The notes beneath the pieces were generated by a model. It was not told the DNA's origin. It was given only the letters and a program-made list of their open reading frames with translations, and did no database searches. The translations under genes were made by a program, and so were the position numbers. Source: Fasciolopsis buskii (Eukaryota; Platyhelminthes; Trematoda; Plagiorchiida; Fasciolidae). Taken from it: DNA of 64,000 nt. Below, one piece after another: positions 47,881-60,789 of this stretch. The stretch covers positions 70,440 through 134,439 of the forward strand of contig LUCM01000606.1 of NCBI GenBank assembly GCA_008360955.1. Direction: 5' to 3'. How positions within the stretch are numbered: position 1 is the stretch's first letter; every line of letters starts with the position of its first letter.

Positions 47881-50800
47881 TTCAAATCCCCACAATTCAA
47901 CAAGACATTTCTACCAAAACAATCGCTTTTATATTTCAACTACTAATCTGAGGAAGTGGAACGGTTACTAAACCAACTACCTCACCTTTGTCTTGCCTTC
48001 ATAAACCATCCGGAAACTCGGAAGAAGCGGTTGTTGCTTTAAAAGCCTATGTTTCATCTTGCTCCGATAGCTTGTGAAAAGTACCCGAGGTATGAATAGT
48101 CACTGGTGAACGTCCCACTATGTGCAATTGTAAAACCAATGTCGGCAATTTACAAACCTTTACAACAATTGTAAAGACCAAAATCAGGCCATTATCAGAT
48201 ATTTACCTCCTAGTGATGAAAAACCTGGAAACTGTGCACCAGGTGGTAGATTACATTCCTACGATGGCGGTATAAATCGAAACCCTAACGATCACTTACC
48301 TGAGAAAGTCGGACCAAATGAATCTGCATGCAATAGATTGGACCGTAAAACAGTACAACTCGATAATACTGTCAGTAGTGGCAGGTGTGAAAGTCCAGAA
48401 TCTTCTAATAACTGACTGATTTAGATCTGATTATCTGTCCGGCTATTTTTGGTACGGAATGCGATTTAACCAGTGATATCGATGTTCTTGATTTTGTTAT
48501 ACAGAATCGACTTTTACCGAGATCAGAATACTTGTCACAGTTATTCCACCCAACGTGGTATTGGTGAACACCATATTATTGTTCTAAAAACAACAATCCT
48601 CGGAATTTCTGAGTCATGTAACAAGATATTTCACTATAGTTCGTAGTTTCGATTTGGCAAATTCATATCCTCCAATGTTGGGACAAGCATTTCCAACGAT
48701 ATCTTACGTTGGCTTTTTCATCACATGCACCATGCATGAGTGCACCGGAAGGGCCATGGCCCATAGACACTAGGGCACAACTACGAGGAGGTAGAGGAAG
48801 AACAGGTAACCATGACCTTAGCAAAAATTACATAAGGACTAGTAGAACGGACGTAGTAACGAGTAGGCCGACAGCAGCTTATCGACCACAGCCGAAGTGA
48901 TCGGCGGATCTGAGATTCGAACCTTTGACCTTTCTGGGATGACAGGGTAGCTGGTACTGACTTGTCACGATCATTACTCGGGTCAGAGATCAACATAGGT
49001 GCGGTGACATCGCAGTGATTGCGCCAAGCGATAATGTGAGAAAACGTCGCGTGAGGAAGTCGATAAACGCTGATGGACTCAGTTAGCAAGCACAACAATC
49101 GATCGGTGTATGAGGATCATGGAAGTCTAATATAAGTTCTTTGATTTTGATTAATAAATTACCTTTTGTGTCCGGTCGAATGGTTCCTTACTAGTTAGTG
49201 GGTACGGCCGACAGTTGCCAAGAATCAGAATCGACCGAAGATTTCGGGACTAAATAAAGCTGACGTCATTTTTTCAATGCAGAATGAGGTCTTAATTTAG
49301 ACGCCTAACCAAACCCTTGACAGAATGCCTTTAACCAAACAATCACACACTTTTCAAAATAAGGAAAGCACCATTAAAATGTCCTCTGACGACCACAAAT
49401 GGGCAAGTCCCACCCAGCTGATCAAAAGAGAGCGGTTTCAAACCAGTTTGTAAGCGACGGACGAAGAAGTACGTTGAGGTCACAATTCTGTCCACAGCCT
49501 GCGGAAGGAGTATTTTGTCGTGCTAATGACACGTCCGTCATCTGATACAGTACCTGAAAGCTTTAAGAAAATGCGATTTATCCCAAATTTTGATGACTCA
49601 TCTGTGCAAAAACCGTCATATTGAATAAAAGGAATATATCCGTTGCAAACTAAGAAACTCCACGTACTTCTTACGTTTTAGAGGACTTGAATAAAGCTGA
49701 AGGTTCGTTCGATTGCTAGAGAAACCGATGAGATGCCACACGATGTGACTGCCGTGATTGAACTAACTGTATGCTACTTAATTACACTTTGCACACGTTG
49801 ACCTTTGGCCTCTGAAAACAGTTCATTTTCACCTAGTGGTTTTTCCTGTACCGCATCAGTATCTAATACTTAATCGGTATCTGACAGATATTCGATCATT
49901 CGTTATCAGTACAACAATGTGACGTTATACCCCAAAATGAACAGTAATTGCAAACGCTCGCTAGCGTTTGTGCACATTCGAATCAGGAGACTGCGATGTA
50001 AGATGTCAGAAATTCGCATGTCCAAGACATGTATCGCTTGAAGTCCGACTGTGTAGCATGATGCAAAGCTGAGGCGCTGCGTTAGATAGACAAATCTAGA
50101 TTTTATTTACAGGGAAAAAGTAAGCTTGATATCAGCTGCAGGAGATTGGGTTTTAAATGAAATTACCCATCATATTTTCAACGTTCAACTGACCAGTAAG
50201 AATTTATGGAATTGGCCGACAGCTGTGATATCTTTGTTAACACTCATCAGCAGTGACCATCCAACTCACCCGAAGTATGAGGCCAATCCGGGACGAACAA
50301 ATGTGAGAGGAACATCATAGCCGATAGCTTACCAGCGCTTTCTTTCAGCGGCCTTTCGAACCAAACCATCATCCGTTAATGGTGACGCTCGGTAACAGAT
50401 CGCTGCAGCACAGCGACCAACCCACAGGATAGCTTTATTACGACGAACGCTTTACCGAAAAACTTCGGTGGGTTGAAGTGGTCAGTAGATGAAACCCCCG
50501 TAAGAAACCATTCACCATTCATTACAAAGGACCATTTCATTATTGAAAACCCTAAAAGACTAGGGCGCACCTAAGCTGTCTGTGGTAGGAGTGCGTTGCT
50601 ATGACCCAATGGCCGTGCAAGACCTTTGATGGATGGATACATCCTCACGTGCTGCTGAAGTTCGATAAACAGTGGAAACGACTCGGACGATACCCCGACT
50701 CGCAATCGATCGATTTGGGTCGAAATCCTCGTACAGTCATGCTGAATATGCACTGTCAATGATTCCTAAAAGAATGAAACGGCTCTGTAGTGAGTACTTC

Positions 50801-52305
50801 TATGGTTTCTGGAGGATAAGATGAGCGTATGAACAGCATTATCATTAGATGCAAAAAATAAGACAAAACACTGGCAGTATTTTCGATTGTTTACTAGCAT
50901 CCGACAGCACTTTGTTTGTTCATCGTCGGAATTCGGCCCCCTCGATTAGGGGAGAAATACATACAGGCGTCTCGTGCTTTATTCCATTTACTAGACTGAT
51001 ATCGCAGGAGCGCCCAAAGAAACCGCACATACAGACCTGCCCGGTGACACACACAGAACTGTCAAAAATGATTTCGATGAAAAATTAAAACGAATTAGAC
51101 ATTTGGAAACCTGTCTCACGAAGTCAACGGATGAAGCTGTTGTGATGCTAGTTATTACAAATTAAGTGTTAAGAATGATCCGAGCCTGAATAACTAACCC
51201 ATTGAGAATTCTTGATATGCACATCAACAATCAAATTTTCTAATCCTGCTCAATTATTTCATTATCCAGATAATCAAAGAGGAAGAGAACCTGCTTCTTT
51301 TAAGGACCTTCTGGTGAGTTTAAGACAAGTAGACGCAATTCAATCCTAATCCCCTGTCTGTGTGATCCTTCTCAGATGGCTGACAGACGAACCACGAATT
51401 ATCCTTGCGTGAGTCAGCTTTGAAATAGCCGGTGTAATTGGCTACCCGGCCCGGTGGTCCTCAGGTTTCAGGAGTAGTTCTAAGGAACAACAGTTTGTTC
51501 TCGAGAAAATGTAGTCTCATATCAGAAACTATTCACTTTCACCACCAGGAACCATCCGTTGCTGAACTAAATGACTGGAGCACCAAGACGCCTGTGTGCA
51601 CAGTTCTAATGAACAGACAAGCATTAACCGGCATTTAGATACGCCGGGGTGCTTCGAAGGTTTAAAGGCCTAACACCCTGTTTGCAGACAAAAGTGGGGA
51701 CAGCGAGCACTTGGCATGAAGAATGTGCGTCCACCATTCCAACCATAGCTAGCATCAAATTTATCTCTTGGGTTAATGGTGTCTCTTAAACCTTACACTG
51801 ATAAACAATAACAGTATATGGTGAACCATGCCACAATTTCTCCTTGGAAGGTGACTCAGATGCGCTAGAAAAAAAACCACCTGTTCAAGGATGTGGCCCG
51901 TGGTAACTTCTGGATTACACAGCGACTGAACCCATTACAAATCGTCAACGAAGAGAACACATCAAAAGTCCACGAGAATGACGCCATTAACGACACCAAT
52001 AAAAAGCATCGCGAATGGTCATTTGCATGCACCGGGATTTTAGCTGTAGACAACGCAACAAGCTTATCAACCACGCAAAAACATTTATCAACTTACCTTA
52101 GAAACATTTGATTTATTATCGAACGAAATCTAAAATTAAAATCAACGCGTTATGTACAATAATCAGACTGAATACACGGAGGTATGATATCAATATTGTC
52201 AAGTTGGGAAAAAGAAAAAACGAGGGATAAGCAGCAGTGGATGAAGTGACTGCGTGAGAACTGCTAGGGTTGAAAATGGAGTTATGGGGCTGATTCAAAG
52301 TAACC
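47881..52305. other. Unassigned region with one SINE-like unit
   Basis: No gene recognised except the SINE-like unit near 48.9 kb. ORFs are up to 105 codons (48,781-49,098 minus, overlapping the SINE-like unit). The ORF 50,849-51,088 plus (79 codons) and others show no family motif. Confidence 0.42.
48890..48980 (-). repeat. Putative tRNA-derived SINE, head region
   Basis: The minus strand reads TAATGATCGTGACAAGTCAG (48,976 downward, weak A box) and, about 53 bases from its start, GGTTCGAATCT (48,923-48,913, near-perfect B box), then CAGATCCGCCGATCA. The shared TAATGATC start, B box and CCGATCA link it to the plus-strand unit at 28.6 kb. The proposed body (below 48,890) has no recognised match. 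Confidence 0.42.
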
Positions 52306-52309
52306 TACA

Positions 52310-52755
52310 ATAACGGATGCAGCTTAGTAGACTTCGCTGGCTGGGACGTGTTGCAAGCGCCGAAAACACGTCTACTGTGCCCTGTTTTTCCTTCCTTCAT
52401 CGGAGTAAAACCTCACGGAGGTCAATTTATAAAATAGAAACGTTTATTATGCACCGCCAACTTAGGTGAAGTATATGCCTCCCGTCTCTGTGGTTGGCGA
52501 CAGAAAGGTCCCGCGGTTACCTAACTGGAGGCGACCAAGGATACTCCAGAGAATCATGAAAAGTTGCGATCAAGTTACCGCTTCTTATCAGATCAGAATG
52601 ATTGAAAGGATGTTTGTTCGTACGATTCGACTGCGTTCCGCGCGTTGGATACCAGGCATTTCCTTCTTTTCCTGTCCCTGTAAATGGTGGTCAGTGGGGT
52701 TTGCCCTACTGTGTCTCAGGAGTCAATCCACTCTGAAATATGTGCATTTTTAAGG
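52310..52755 (+). mobile_element. RTE-like LINE 3' end, copy G
   Basis: Begins with CAGCTTAGTAGACTTCGCTGG, as in AAACTTAGTAGACTACGCTG of copy A (47,380), giving LSRLRWLGRV. Later parts match the C-terminus (CCCGTCTCTGTGGTTGGCG for RLPGWG; ATCAGAATGATTGAAAG near the stop) and the 3' UTR (TGGTCAGTGGGGTTTGCCCT at 52,690-52,709; compare TGGTCAGTGAGGCTTGCCTT). Divergence from copy A is large, with deletions, so this is an older or different subfamily. 5'-truncated; no RT remains. Confidence 0.75.
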
Positions 52756-54370
52756 AGAACTTGGCATTTTCATGGTGCCATGTAAAATTTCAAGTGAATG
52801 GTTTCTACTATAAATCTTATCTCTTGGCGTTTTAGTCAAAGGCAGCATTTGTTGCACAGGCCTTTACTCAGATATGGGTAGTGACTAACGGTCTAGTAAA
52901 TTAGCAATCTGACAACCATACACGAGAAGCATGAACAATAAGTGATGTGGAGTTTTTCGAAATTTGCCATCGTAACTGGGTCAAATCATTTTATCGTGAT
53001 GACCCATGTAATAGCCAGTGGGGCTTTTCAGAAACTTGTAGTTGAACGCAGGGCAAACGAATTAAACTGTGTAGAATCAACATGTAACAATGCGAAGTCA
53101 TATATACCTTACAAAGTAAAAACCTCATTTCGTGTAAGGAATTTACCCTGGCTATTTACGAGGTAGAGGAAAGTCTTCCGGTGCATCTTCAAAGTGAAGC
53201 GTCAAAAAGGGTGCTATAAGTTCCCCAATTTCATTAGGGACCGTATATGGTTGAGTACAATGTATACTCAAATCTTACCGACAGCTCAACGAACTGAACG
53301 CTACCGATAATCCATAATTAAGAGTCATTTCACGCAACAATTCCACCGCGAGAACTAACGGTCATGCGAATGTCCAATAAACTGAAGGAGTTATGAGAAG
53401 GCCATGCAGACCCGCGATTGCCCTCAAAGCGCCTGGCAAAACCTCAATGTAATAGGCATTAGTTACAACAGTTGGCACAGCCAGAATGAGGTGTTGTGAT
53501 AGCTAGACACTCCAGTTCGCTTATACCTAACCCATCACCACTAGCAATCCAAGTGACTTACAGCAAGGCAAGTCTTACTTTTGATTACAAAAAGATGTTC
53601 CAGGGGATAGCTAAGACAGCCGTATTCCATGCCCTTCGATCTCCTTAAAGGTCACACTAACAGCCAACGCAATTAAGAAATAAAACCGTCCAACGACAAA
53701 AGCCAAGACAAGAATTCGACACCTGGTGCCGGCTAATTTATTCGGGCAATACTGACGTCGAAGACTTTTGTAACGACATGTGACAGGCCAGCGGATGTAG
53801 TAAAGATAACTTATTGACGACGGAGCAATTTTTCGTTAACATCCATATCCTTTGTAAAGGGGTTTCTAACTACGAAACAGTAAAAGAAACGAAGTTAAGT
53901 TTTCACAACCGGTTACCTTACGCCTAAATGTTTTGGTTTTGGTTGCTACGTCATAATATCATCTGCTCAAAAAAGGAGAAATAGTGAAGGAACAACTGCA
54001 AGATAATAAGTTGGACAACTATACAGAAGAGGAAGATTACCAATGACTGTGATGCTCGGCCATGTCACCAATTGTCTCCAGTCATCGCTGGTTAGGTTCC
54101 ATACCTTTCTGTCATGTCGCTTAGTGGCCACTTCTACTCATCTGAGCATTACCCTGTTCGGAACACAGCATTCACCAAAGCAGACGCTCTGAGGACAAGT
54201 ATGCTCCGACAATCGGTGTTGAAAGCCTAGCCGATTCCTAATAAACCCAAATGTGAATGAGGCGGGGAAACAAAAAGGTTGTCGGTCCAAAATCGAAAAC
54301 CGGTACATAAAAGATTTTTAAATGGTAAGGCAGAGGAAACAATACACAACTCCTAGCAACATTGTTTTTT
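52756..54370. other. Unassigned sequence
   Basis: No gene recognised; the largest ORF is 52,942-53,166 plus (74 codons). AT-rich near its right end, next to the LTR. Confidence 0.42.
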
Positions 54371-54374
54371 TCAA

Positions 54375-54967
54375 CTTCTCTACTTCGACCGCTGTTATGG
54401 TCGATGAGCATTTCAAGGTTTTTGCAGCCACAGATTTCATTCCTGTTATTAATTTTCTAAAAGAATCTATCCTATTCTCAATATTTTGAAATTGATGTTA
54501 TTTTAAATATTGCGCGGTTGAATATTTTTATGTCCGCGAAAAGATTCACAAAAGCCCGTTCTGTGATTGGCCAGTCCACACATCAAGGCTACCCAACAAG
54601 ACTATATAAACGTTAGAGCTCACTTGAATTCTGACTTGTGTTGGTGGGTCACCAATAAACGCGCGGCAGTACTGTGTTCGACTTCTCTCTTCCGCTAGCG
54701 AGCTGGGCAAGCTGTTCGTATTTCGCGCCGCTTATTGTTCCGTGTGGCTACTCATTCAAAGGAGCAGCAGATCTGTCCCATTCGTTTTGCGACTACCGGC
54801 CTTAAGTCTTGAGCCCGAACTTTTTGTTTCCAACCTCTGTGTGTGTCCGTGTCCTACTAGACCACAGGCTGTGTGCTCGCTCCTGTGATATCGTGCGTCG
54901 CGAGTACTTGTGTCTTGTGCTTCAGTGTGTGCACAGACCAACCAAACTCGGCAACATAACAACTGCA
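54375..54967 (+). mobile_element. Gypsy-type LTR (copy 2), CsRn1-like
   Basis: The inverted partner of 6,740-7,340. Recognisable parts in order: CAGCCACAGATTTCAT, TTATTAATTTTC, TTTTAAATATTGCGCGGTTG, TTTTTATGTCCGCG, the CCAAT-like GATTGGCC (54,569), the TATA box CTATATAAA (54,601), CACCAATAAACGCGCGGCAG with AATAAA (54,653), CTTCCGCTAGCGAGCTGG, GTCCTACTAGACCACAGGC and GTGTGTGCACAGACCAA, ending CAACTGCA. The following CATTCACCCC is a decayed match to the tRNA-Trp primer site seen beside copy 1. A TATA box followed at some distance by AATAAA suits an LTR promoter and poly(A) signal. No gag-pol is recognised on either side. The 5' edge is uncertain. Confidence 0.75.
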
Positions 54968-54984
54968 CATTCACCCCTATCTAG

Positions 54985-57900
54985 GTATCTCGTCAGGAGA
55001 TCGACGAAAGCATTTTCAAACTCGAGGAACGCGATACCAATTTCCGAGTTGTTTCTTCGTTTTGATTGCCTAGTAGAATCTGACCGCCACTTGTGGACAA
55101 GAGCTAAATGATTAGTCCACCAATAAAATCGTTGTTTTTCAGGTGAACAAAATCTGAGAAGGTTGTTCAACTATATTTGGAGCAGCATTCGAAGAGTTGG
55201 GGAAAAAACTCGAGCAACCGAGAAAAAGCATTGAACATTGAATATTTGTGCGAGTGACTTAGTCCACATTTTCTCCTCACGTAGCAGATACTACCACTCG
55301 TATTCCAAACTACCATAAAAATCAAGACTACTTTTCATTAACGAGTGCAACAAACTGAGAAACCCGGTGTGGGTCAAGATTGATTTCTCTCCTGCAAACG
55401 CGTCATCAAGTATATGAGCATCAAAAGTACACTTCCGTAGGTAGCTACGGAAGAATATTGAGGAACTAACCTCACTGCCAGTATCCATTGATGAAAGCGA
55501 ATGGCTAGGGCTTTTGTGTATGGCAGCCGTAGAATCAACAAGAGATTCCTCTTGACCGTCAGTGGCTACAGATGTTTCATCAGGATTGACGACGGCACCT
55601 AAATAAAAGGAAAATGGAATGGGACTAGCGAGTCCTAGAAATAATAAACAATGCATTATGTATTCGAAAGACAGTTATTTGCCTATCTCAAGCCATAAAT
55701 AAAACAAACCCGCCACATCAGTCGTGCCTTCTTACCGAGTTCGTGACTAGCGTCCCTCCCATAATCAATGAGGCAAACCGAGTAACATGAATGATATTGG
55801 CAGGAAATTCAGCGAACAGTGAGTTTGGAATAGTTCACAGGCCAATAATTCGATGTCAGCAGTGTTGAAGAAATGCTGCGCCAGAAACAAACTACGAATA
55901 CGGCTTGATCCCACTTCGATGGTCTCGAAATAAACATCGTCAATCCAGCAGTATATTACCGGCCATAATCATCTACATGCTCAGCAGTGCATCCGCTACA
56001 GCGAAGTCGATTTCGCCCGTTTTCATTTATGTGATTTCAACACCACAACTTGCTCCTGAAGATGGATGTGATAAGGGTCGCGTGAATCTTTGATGTAGAA
56101 CGCGTTATCACGGTGCACAGAGTTGACCATGAACAGTAATTTAGTGTCCCGTTTGACAGCTCCGAAAAGCCCTTGAAATCGAATGAAATGGATCATGGGG
56201 TATATCCAAGATGAAAAGCATGCGTTAAAACCTGATTACACTCACATTCCGCTTTCACGTTTATTTATGCCACTATGTCACGATCCACGCTGTTTGAAAT
56301 ACAATGAAATGAATGATCAATGTTGTTATGTCTGACGTGAGTTTTGATGTCGTCCAGTATTTTAGGATTGGCAAGCCAAGGCGGTCTCTGTTCGAACAAG
56401 GTCCGATGGACCATCAACAGATCTTATAATGCACAAGTCGATCACTAGACAAAAAATCACAATGTCCCACGAATTTCTTTAAAATCGAATGAATCGAAGG
56501 TTGCTCATTTGGAATCAGGATCCGTACGACCCTAACTCAGCGACAATACACGGGTAACTTCTTAGCAGTCGCTTTCCTGTCGACCGAAAATCAGCCTTAA
56601 TTCTCTTCCACAATGGCTGTCAGAAAAGCATGAAAACGTGCGTTCATGAGAATAAGACACTTTGTCAGGAAGAGATTAAATCAATTTCAATCCGGCTTGC
56701 AAATATGTAAGTTGAGAAACGGTATACGAAGTAGGTTCGTTTCAAGGGTTAAGAAACAGACCACAGTCGGTTGCACAAATGAGATAATGCTGGATGAGGG
56801 CAACTTTTAGCTTCACTGGCGCTTGTTACTACAATATTCAAACAACCTGGTGCTACAATCAGGGAGTAAGACGCTCGTAGTCAATGCAACTCTTTCTAGA
56901 CTACTAACAATGACTTGTTAATTATAGGCGACATCGTCCGAGAAAGCCTGTGAAATCACAAATGTTAGGAAAACGGATATTTCGAACGCATAGTTCCAAA
57001 TGATCCACCAACTCTTGCTAAATAAGAACCACCCAAAGAAAGCGGACGCAGCTGATCGTTTCATCAGACCAACAACAGGAAATCAAAAGTTAACGGCGTT
57101 GACTTTTAAACGTTCAGTGATGCTGCAACTTTAATGGCTGCACACACAAAACGGTCATTCGATTGGGCAATTCAGTCGTATTGTCATCGCTTTGTGGAAT
57201 CATCCGTATTACGGTACAACAACCCGATACTGAGATGTTTCGCATGGTAATGTCTATGTTGCGTTATGACATACTGTACTATTCTTCATGTCAAGAACTC
57301 TCTAGATGAAACGTAAAAAACGAAAATGCATACAAGCAGAACTTTCAGCATGCCTTTGTTATGAAAGATGTGCCGCTATAATTCATCGTCACACTAAATA
57401 ATTGTGCTTTCTCAACTTTTTACACAAAATAAGCACTAGTTTTGGAGCGGACGGTGAGATTTGCATACGAACTATAAAATCCTGCAGGTTTTTTTCATCG
57501 GAGAGTTTACCGTCAATGAGCTAATATGAGGGTCCTTGAAAAACTACTACCACTGATACTTCGCGGGCCCAAATTTGGATAAAATAGTCAGGCCATCAGT
57601 CTTTGTTTAATTAAATCTGCATTCGTATCTTTTACGATATGGTTAAAAGATGGATACAGTGGAAGGACCACGTCCCGTGGCCCCCAAGACCCACTACACG
57701 GAGATGAGCTAGGCAGCAGTGGCCATGGAGTAGCACAGGACCACACAAAGTCTCATTAAGTCAAGTGTGGTTATGATTAAAGCAACAGTAAAGCCTAGGC
57801 AGATCAGAGAAATTCGCATAACAATAGCGCGTATCACTAACTGCAAACAGCAGAAAACGAGACCTCAGGTTGCTTTCGAAGCAGCCACCAATATTTACTT

Positions 57901-58775
57901 CTGTCGAACACTCAGTACACTGTTGATCGACGGAACGTCCGTTGTAAATTGCCCGACGCCGAGCCACATGCTGCTGAGACGCACGGATTGAACTTTGAAA
58001 AGCGACTAAATCTTCTGAAGCGCAATTCATCAGCTCTGTCCGTTACTATGCTCAAATGAAATACTCTAATATCAGAGAAAGCTGCTATTCATCAAAGAAA
58101 TCACAAAATCACGATTATTCGCAGCATACAAAAAACAAGCTAAGCATTTGCATCCGGAAAATGACTACATTCGCACAAAATCGACAGCCTCGTCACTTAG
58201 CTTTCTGCTTCACATTTATCTCACTAGAGGGTTCCACAGAATGAAGTTTATGAATTGTAGACTCGAATGAAACAACTTCAGAAATATCTACGTTCCCGTT
58301 ACAAACGAAAGTCCCCTGAACTTTGATTGCCTAGGTAGATCAGGTGCCCTGTTTATTGTCACGATTGCTCATCTTGTCTGCACCATATGTGAAAGGCATT
58401 ACGCTTTTCACTTCACCACACGTAACGCAATTCTAGGTGAGTTAAGCCCCGAATTCGATACTCAAGTTCCCCTAGAAAAGTAAACTGTTGACTAAAAGCA
58501 AAACATCTGTCTGTGCAGGGATTTCGGACAGGCCCTTTAAAAATTAAGGTGAAGACCTACCGGTCATATTGTAGTCGAACGTCAGTTCTTCGTCTTTTCG
58601 TATGAACCTTGAAGCATACAAAGCAATACGTGGGAGCTTGGTGTTCAGACATTCGATGAAAACGCAGCGAACGGTAAGATTAGGTTCACACTAGAGAGGG
58701 AAAAACCATTCAGAATTTAAACTTAGTCAAAAATGGACAGTATATGCACGCAATATCAATGTGCAAGCAAGATTT
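54985..58775. other. Unassigned region with one weak exon candidate
   Basis: No gene is recognised except the weak exon candidate at 55,471-55,598. ORFs are otherwise below 95 codons (56-58 kb). 54,970-55,110 would be the leader of an element attached to LTR copy 2, but it does not resemble the sequence next to copy 1. Confidence 0.42.
55471..55598 (-). CDS. Possible internal exon, serine-rich, unrecognised
   Basis: Within a 121-codon minus-strand ORF (55,656-55,291) a segment has exon-like borders. A pyrimidine-rich acceptor TTTTCCTTTTATTTAG ends at 55,599, and a donor-like GAG/GTTAGT starts at 55,470. The 128 bases between read GAVVNPDETSVATDGQEESL followed by VDSTAAIHKSPSHSL and SSMDTGSE: polar, acidic and serine-rich, like a disordered protein region. 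I see no domain and no neighbouring exons. The ORF length alone is within chance. It is offered only because the amino-acid make-up and both splice signals agree. Confidence 0.2.

Positions 58776-58778
<3 letters not shown>

Positions 58779-58816
<38 letters not shown>
58779..58816. repeat. (TA)n microsatellite
   Basis: A near-perfect TA run of about 38 bases, which creates spurious YIYIYI stretches in two overlapping minus-strand ORFs. Confidence 0.95.
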
Positions 58817-58818
<2 letters not shown>

Positions 58819-58979
58819 CACACCGGCTCCGAAAAAAGCATGGTGCCATGGTAACAAAATGTAAAGATAACTTTGCGGAGTACATAAATATGAGCGAAAT
58901 ACAATAAAGCACAACAAACTGCTTGTCTTTTGTTTTCACCGCACATATTCCGTGTTTTTTTCGGTTATTTGCAGAGTAA

Positions 58980-59930
58980 TATTAAAGGGTACGAGCTCTA
59001 CAAACAGGCCATACAGCATTCGCCCCACCGACTTCGGTTGAGTCATATTTACCTGCGTACCCAACCAACAATAATCCTCATCTCTTGGACCGCAAACAGG
59101 AAGACAGGAAGCACTAATCGAGGCCAAAGCCGAAACTAACTTCTTCATACCTCTATGCCAAATCATAGCCTGGACGCCATGTCGCTTCCAGCCTTGCCCA
59201 GCAAGTGCAGACAGAGCACGAAAAGGTAGATGACGGTCAGGCATACGCAGCATGTGTCCAAACCACCGAAGGCGATACAGAGCGGTCAACTCAGTTAGAG
59301 GACGACTGTCTGTACCCAACACTGGGCGACGCACCTCATCATTGCTCACCCGATGTTTCCACCAGACACGAGACATCGGTGGTCGAAAACAGAAAGCTGC
59401 CGGGCATCCTCAACGCGGACAGGCTAGGACTTGCGACGGTAAACACTACGAACTGTCATTGTACACCATACCCCAGAGGGAAAGCCGGATGTTGTGATGG
59501 CGCCACAAGTGTTGCAGGTGTGCCAAAGCTGCTCTGGCTTTTTCAATTCGTGGTGTGACCTCCTCCACAACACCTTTGCCAGATTTGACCGGACTCCTTA
59601 GGTACTTGAAGCTATTGACTCCTTCTAACAGACTACCACGAAGACGTAGTGCAGGCACAAGCTCCTGCCAGTCTTGAAGAAGTACCTCACATTTGAAAGG
59701 TCTGAAGCACATACCGCATCTAAATACCTCAATCGCCAAGCGGTTTACCGCGCGTTGAACTGCCCATGCATTGACACTCAGTAGGGTGACATCATCGCTA
59801 TATTCTAAGTCAAAAACTGTTTCCGCCTGAAGAAGTTCAACTCCACCATCAAAAAGACCAGATTCAGTATCCTCTAGAACATCCTTGCTGTAACCCACTG
59901 GAGACGAAGAAGGAAGGCGAAAGCTGGTCA
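58980..59930 (-). mobile_element. RTE-like LINE copy C (RT palm to C-terminus)
   Basis: The minus strand enters near 59,920 with YSKDVLEDTESGLFDGGVEL. It continues TVFDLEYSDDVTLLS (YADD box as YSDD), RCGMCFRPFKCEVLLQDWQE, LRGSLLEGVNSFKYLRSPV, LAHLQHLWRHHNIRLSLWG and MVYNDSS (to 59,446). After a frameshift a second frame gives PVRVEDARQLSVFDHRCLV. Then ORF 59,376-58,936 gives RVWWKHRVSNDEVRRPVLGT, LYRLRWFGHMLRMPDRHLPF, AMIWHRGMKKL, CGPRDEDYCWL. It is 5'-truncated, and several residues around the FDHRC block are deleted. Wording differs consistently from copies A and DE (for example DSRPLTEL), so it is another subfamily. Inactive. Confidence 0.9.
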
Positions 59931-60785
59931 CGAACACTAATCCGCCCTGACGTATGATCATATAAATCATTGAGTTACTCTGTTTGTCAGCAAACATTGC
60001 CATAGTGCAGACCTACCAACGGGGTTAAGGGCTGCGCGAATGTCTAAAAACGCTAGGTTTGTGGGCCTATGAAGTGTAATACAGTGTTCTAAGATATGTG
60101 AGATGAGGAGTCGCATGAACTAAGTTTGAGATAACGGATTCCCACGGCGAAAGAGAAATGTTTCTCGATTTTCCATAATGTGTCATCCGGACCTTCCACT
60201 TGGTCTTTGCTTTATGGACCGTAGACCACCGCCGTGTGACCAATAGCTACTCTTTTGTTTCTTGGAGACCGAATTTTTTTTTGATGATAAAGAGTGGGCT
60301 CCTGATGGGAATGTACATGTGCAGGCATTCCGATTATCGTTGACAGGCGACGCAGACAACTAATGGCGATAGAGGAAAAAGTGCGTAAGTAGATCCTGCT
60401 TTCATGTCGAATAAGCCAATGGGCTTTTAAAATCAATGCTAAGTTGTTCAAAGGGTTGAATTGTTCTAATCGCGTGACTTGAAAGGTGGAGGGATTTTAT
60501 GGAAGCATGGTTTAGTTCCATCGCACGCAGCACCGGCAAGTGGTATTCTTGATTGCGGCCACCGAATAAGGCAGGTTCTCGGAACGCACGAAATGCACCA
60601 TCTGAATTATTCTAAGGTGCCATAGTGAATCATAGGAATTTTTGGAGGTAGTTCAGTGTAAATTAGAGACGCAGTGAGACTGATTGTTATACCGGCTCTG
60701 TAGGCTATCGTAGTTGTAAACAGAAAACCCGAGTTGCCATTCTTAGGACCTTTCCACTTCTTATTTTATTGTTCTATTTCGTGTC
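59931..60785. other. Unassigned sequence between LINE copies C and DE
   Basis: No gene recognised. The minus-strand ORF 60,212-60,451 (79 codons) shows no family motif. Confidence 0.4.
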
Positions 60786-60789
60786 ACAC

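Noticed and set aside
58710..58946. Minus-strand ORFs with YIYIYI repeats
   Set aside because: Translation of the (TA)n microsatellite.
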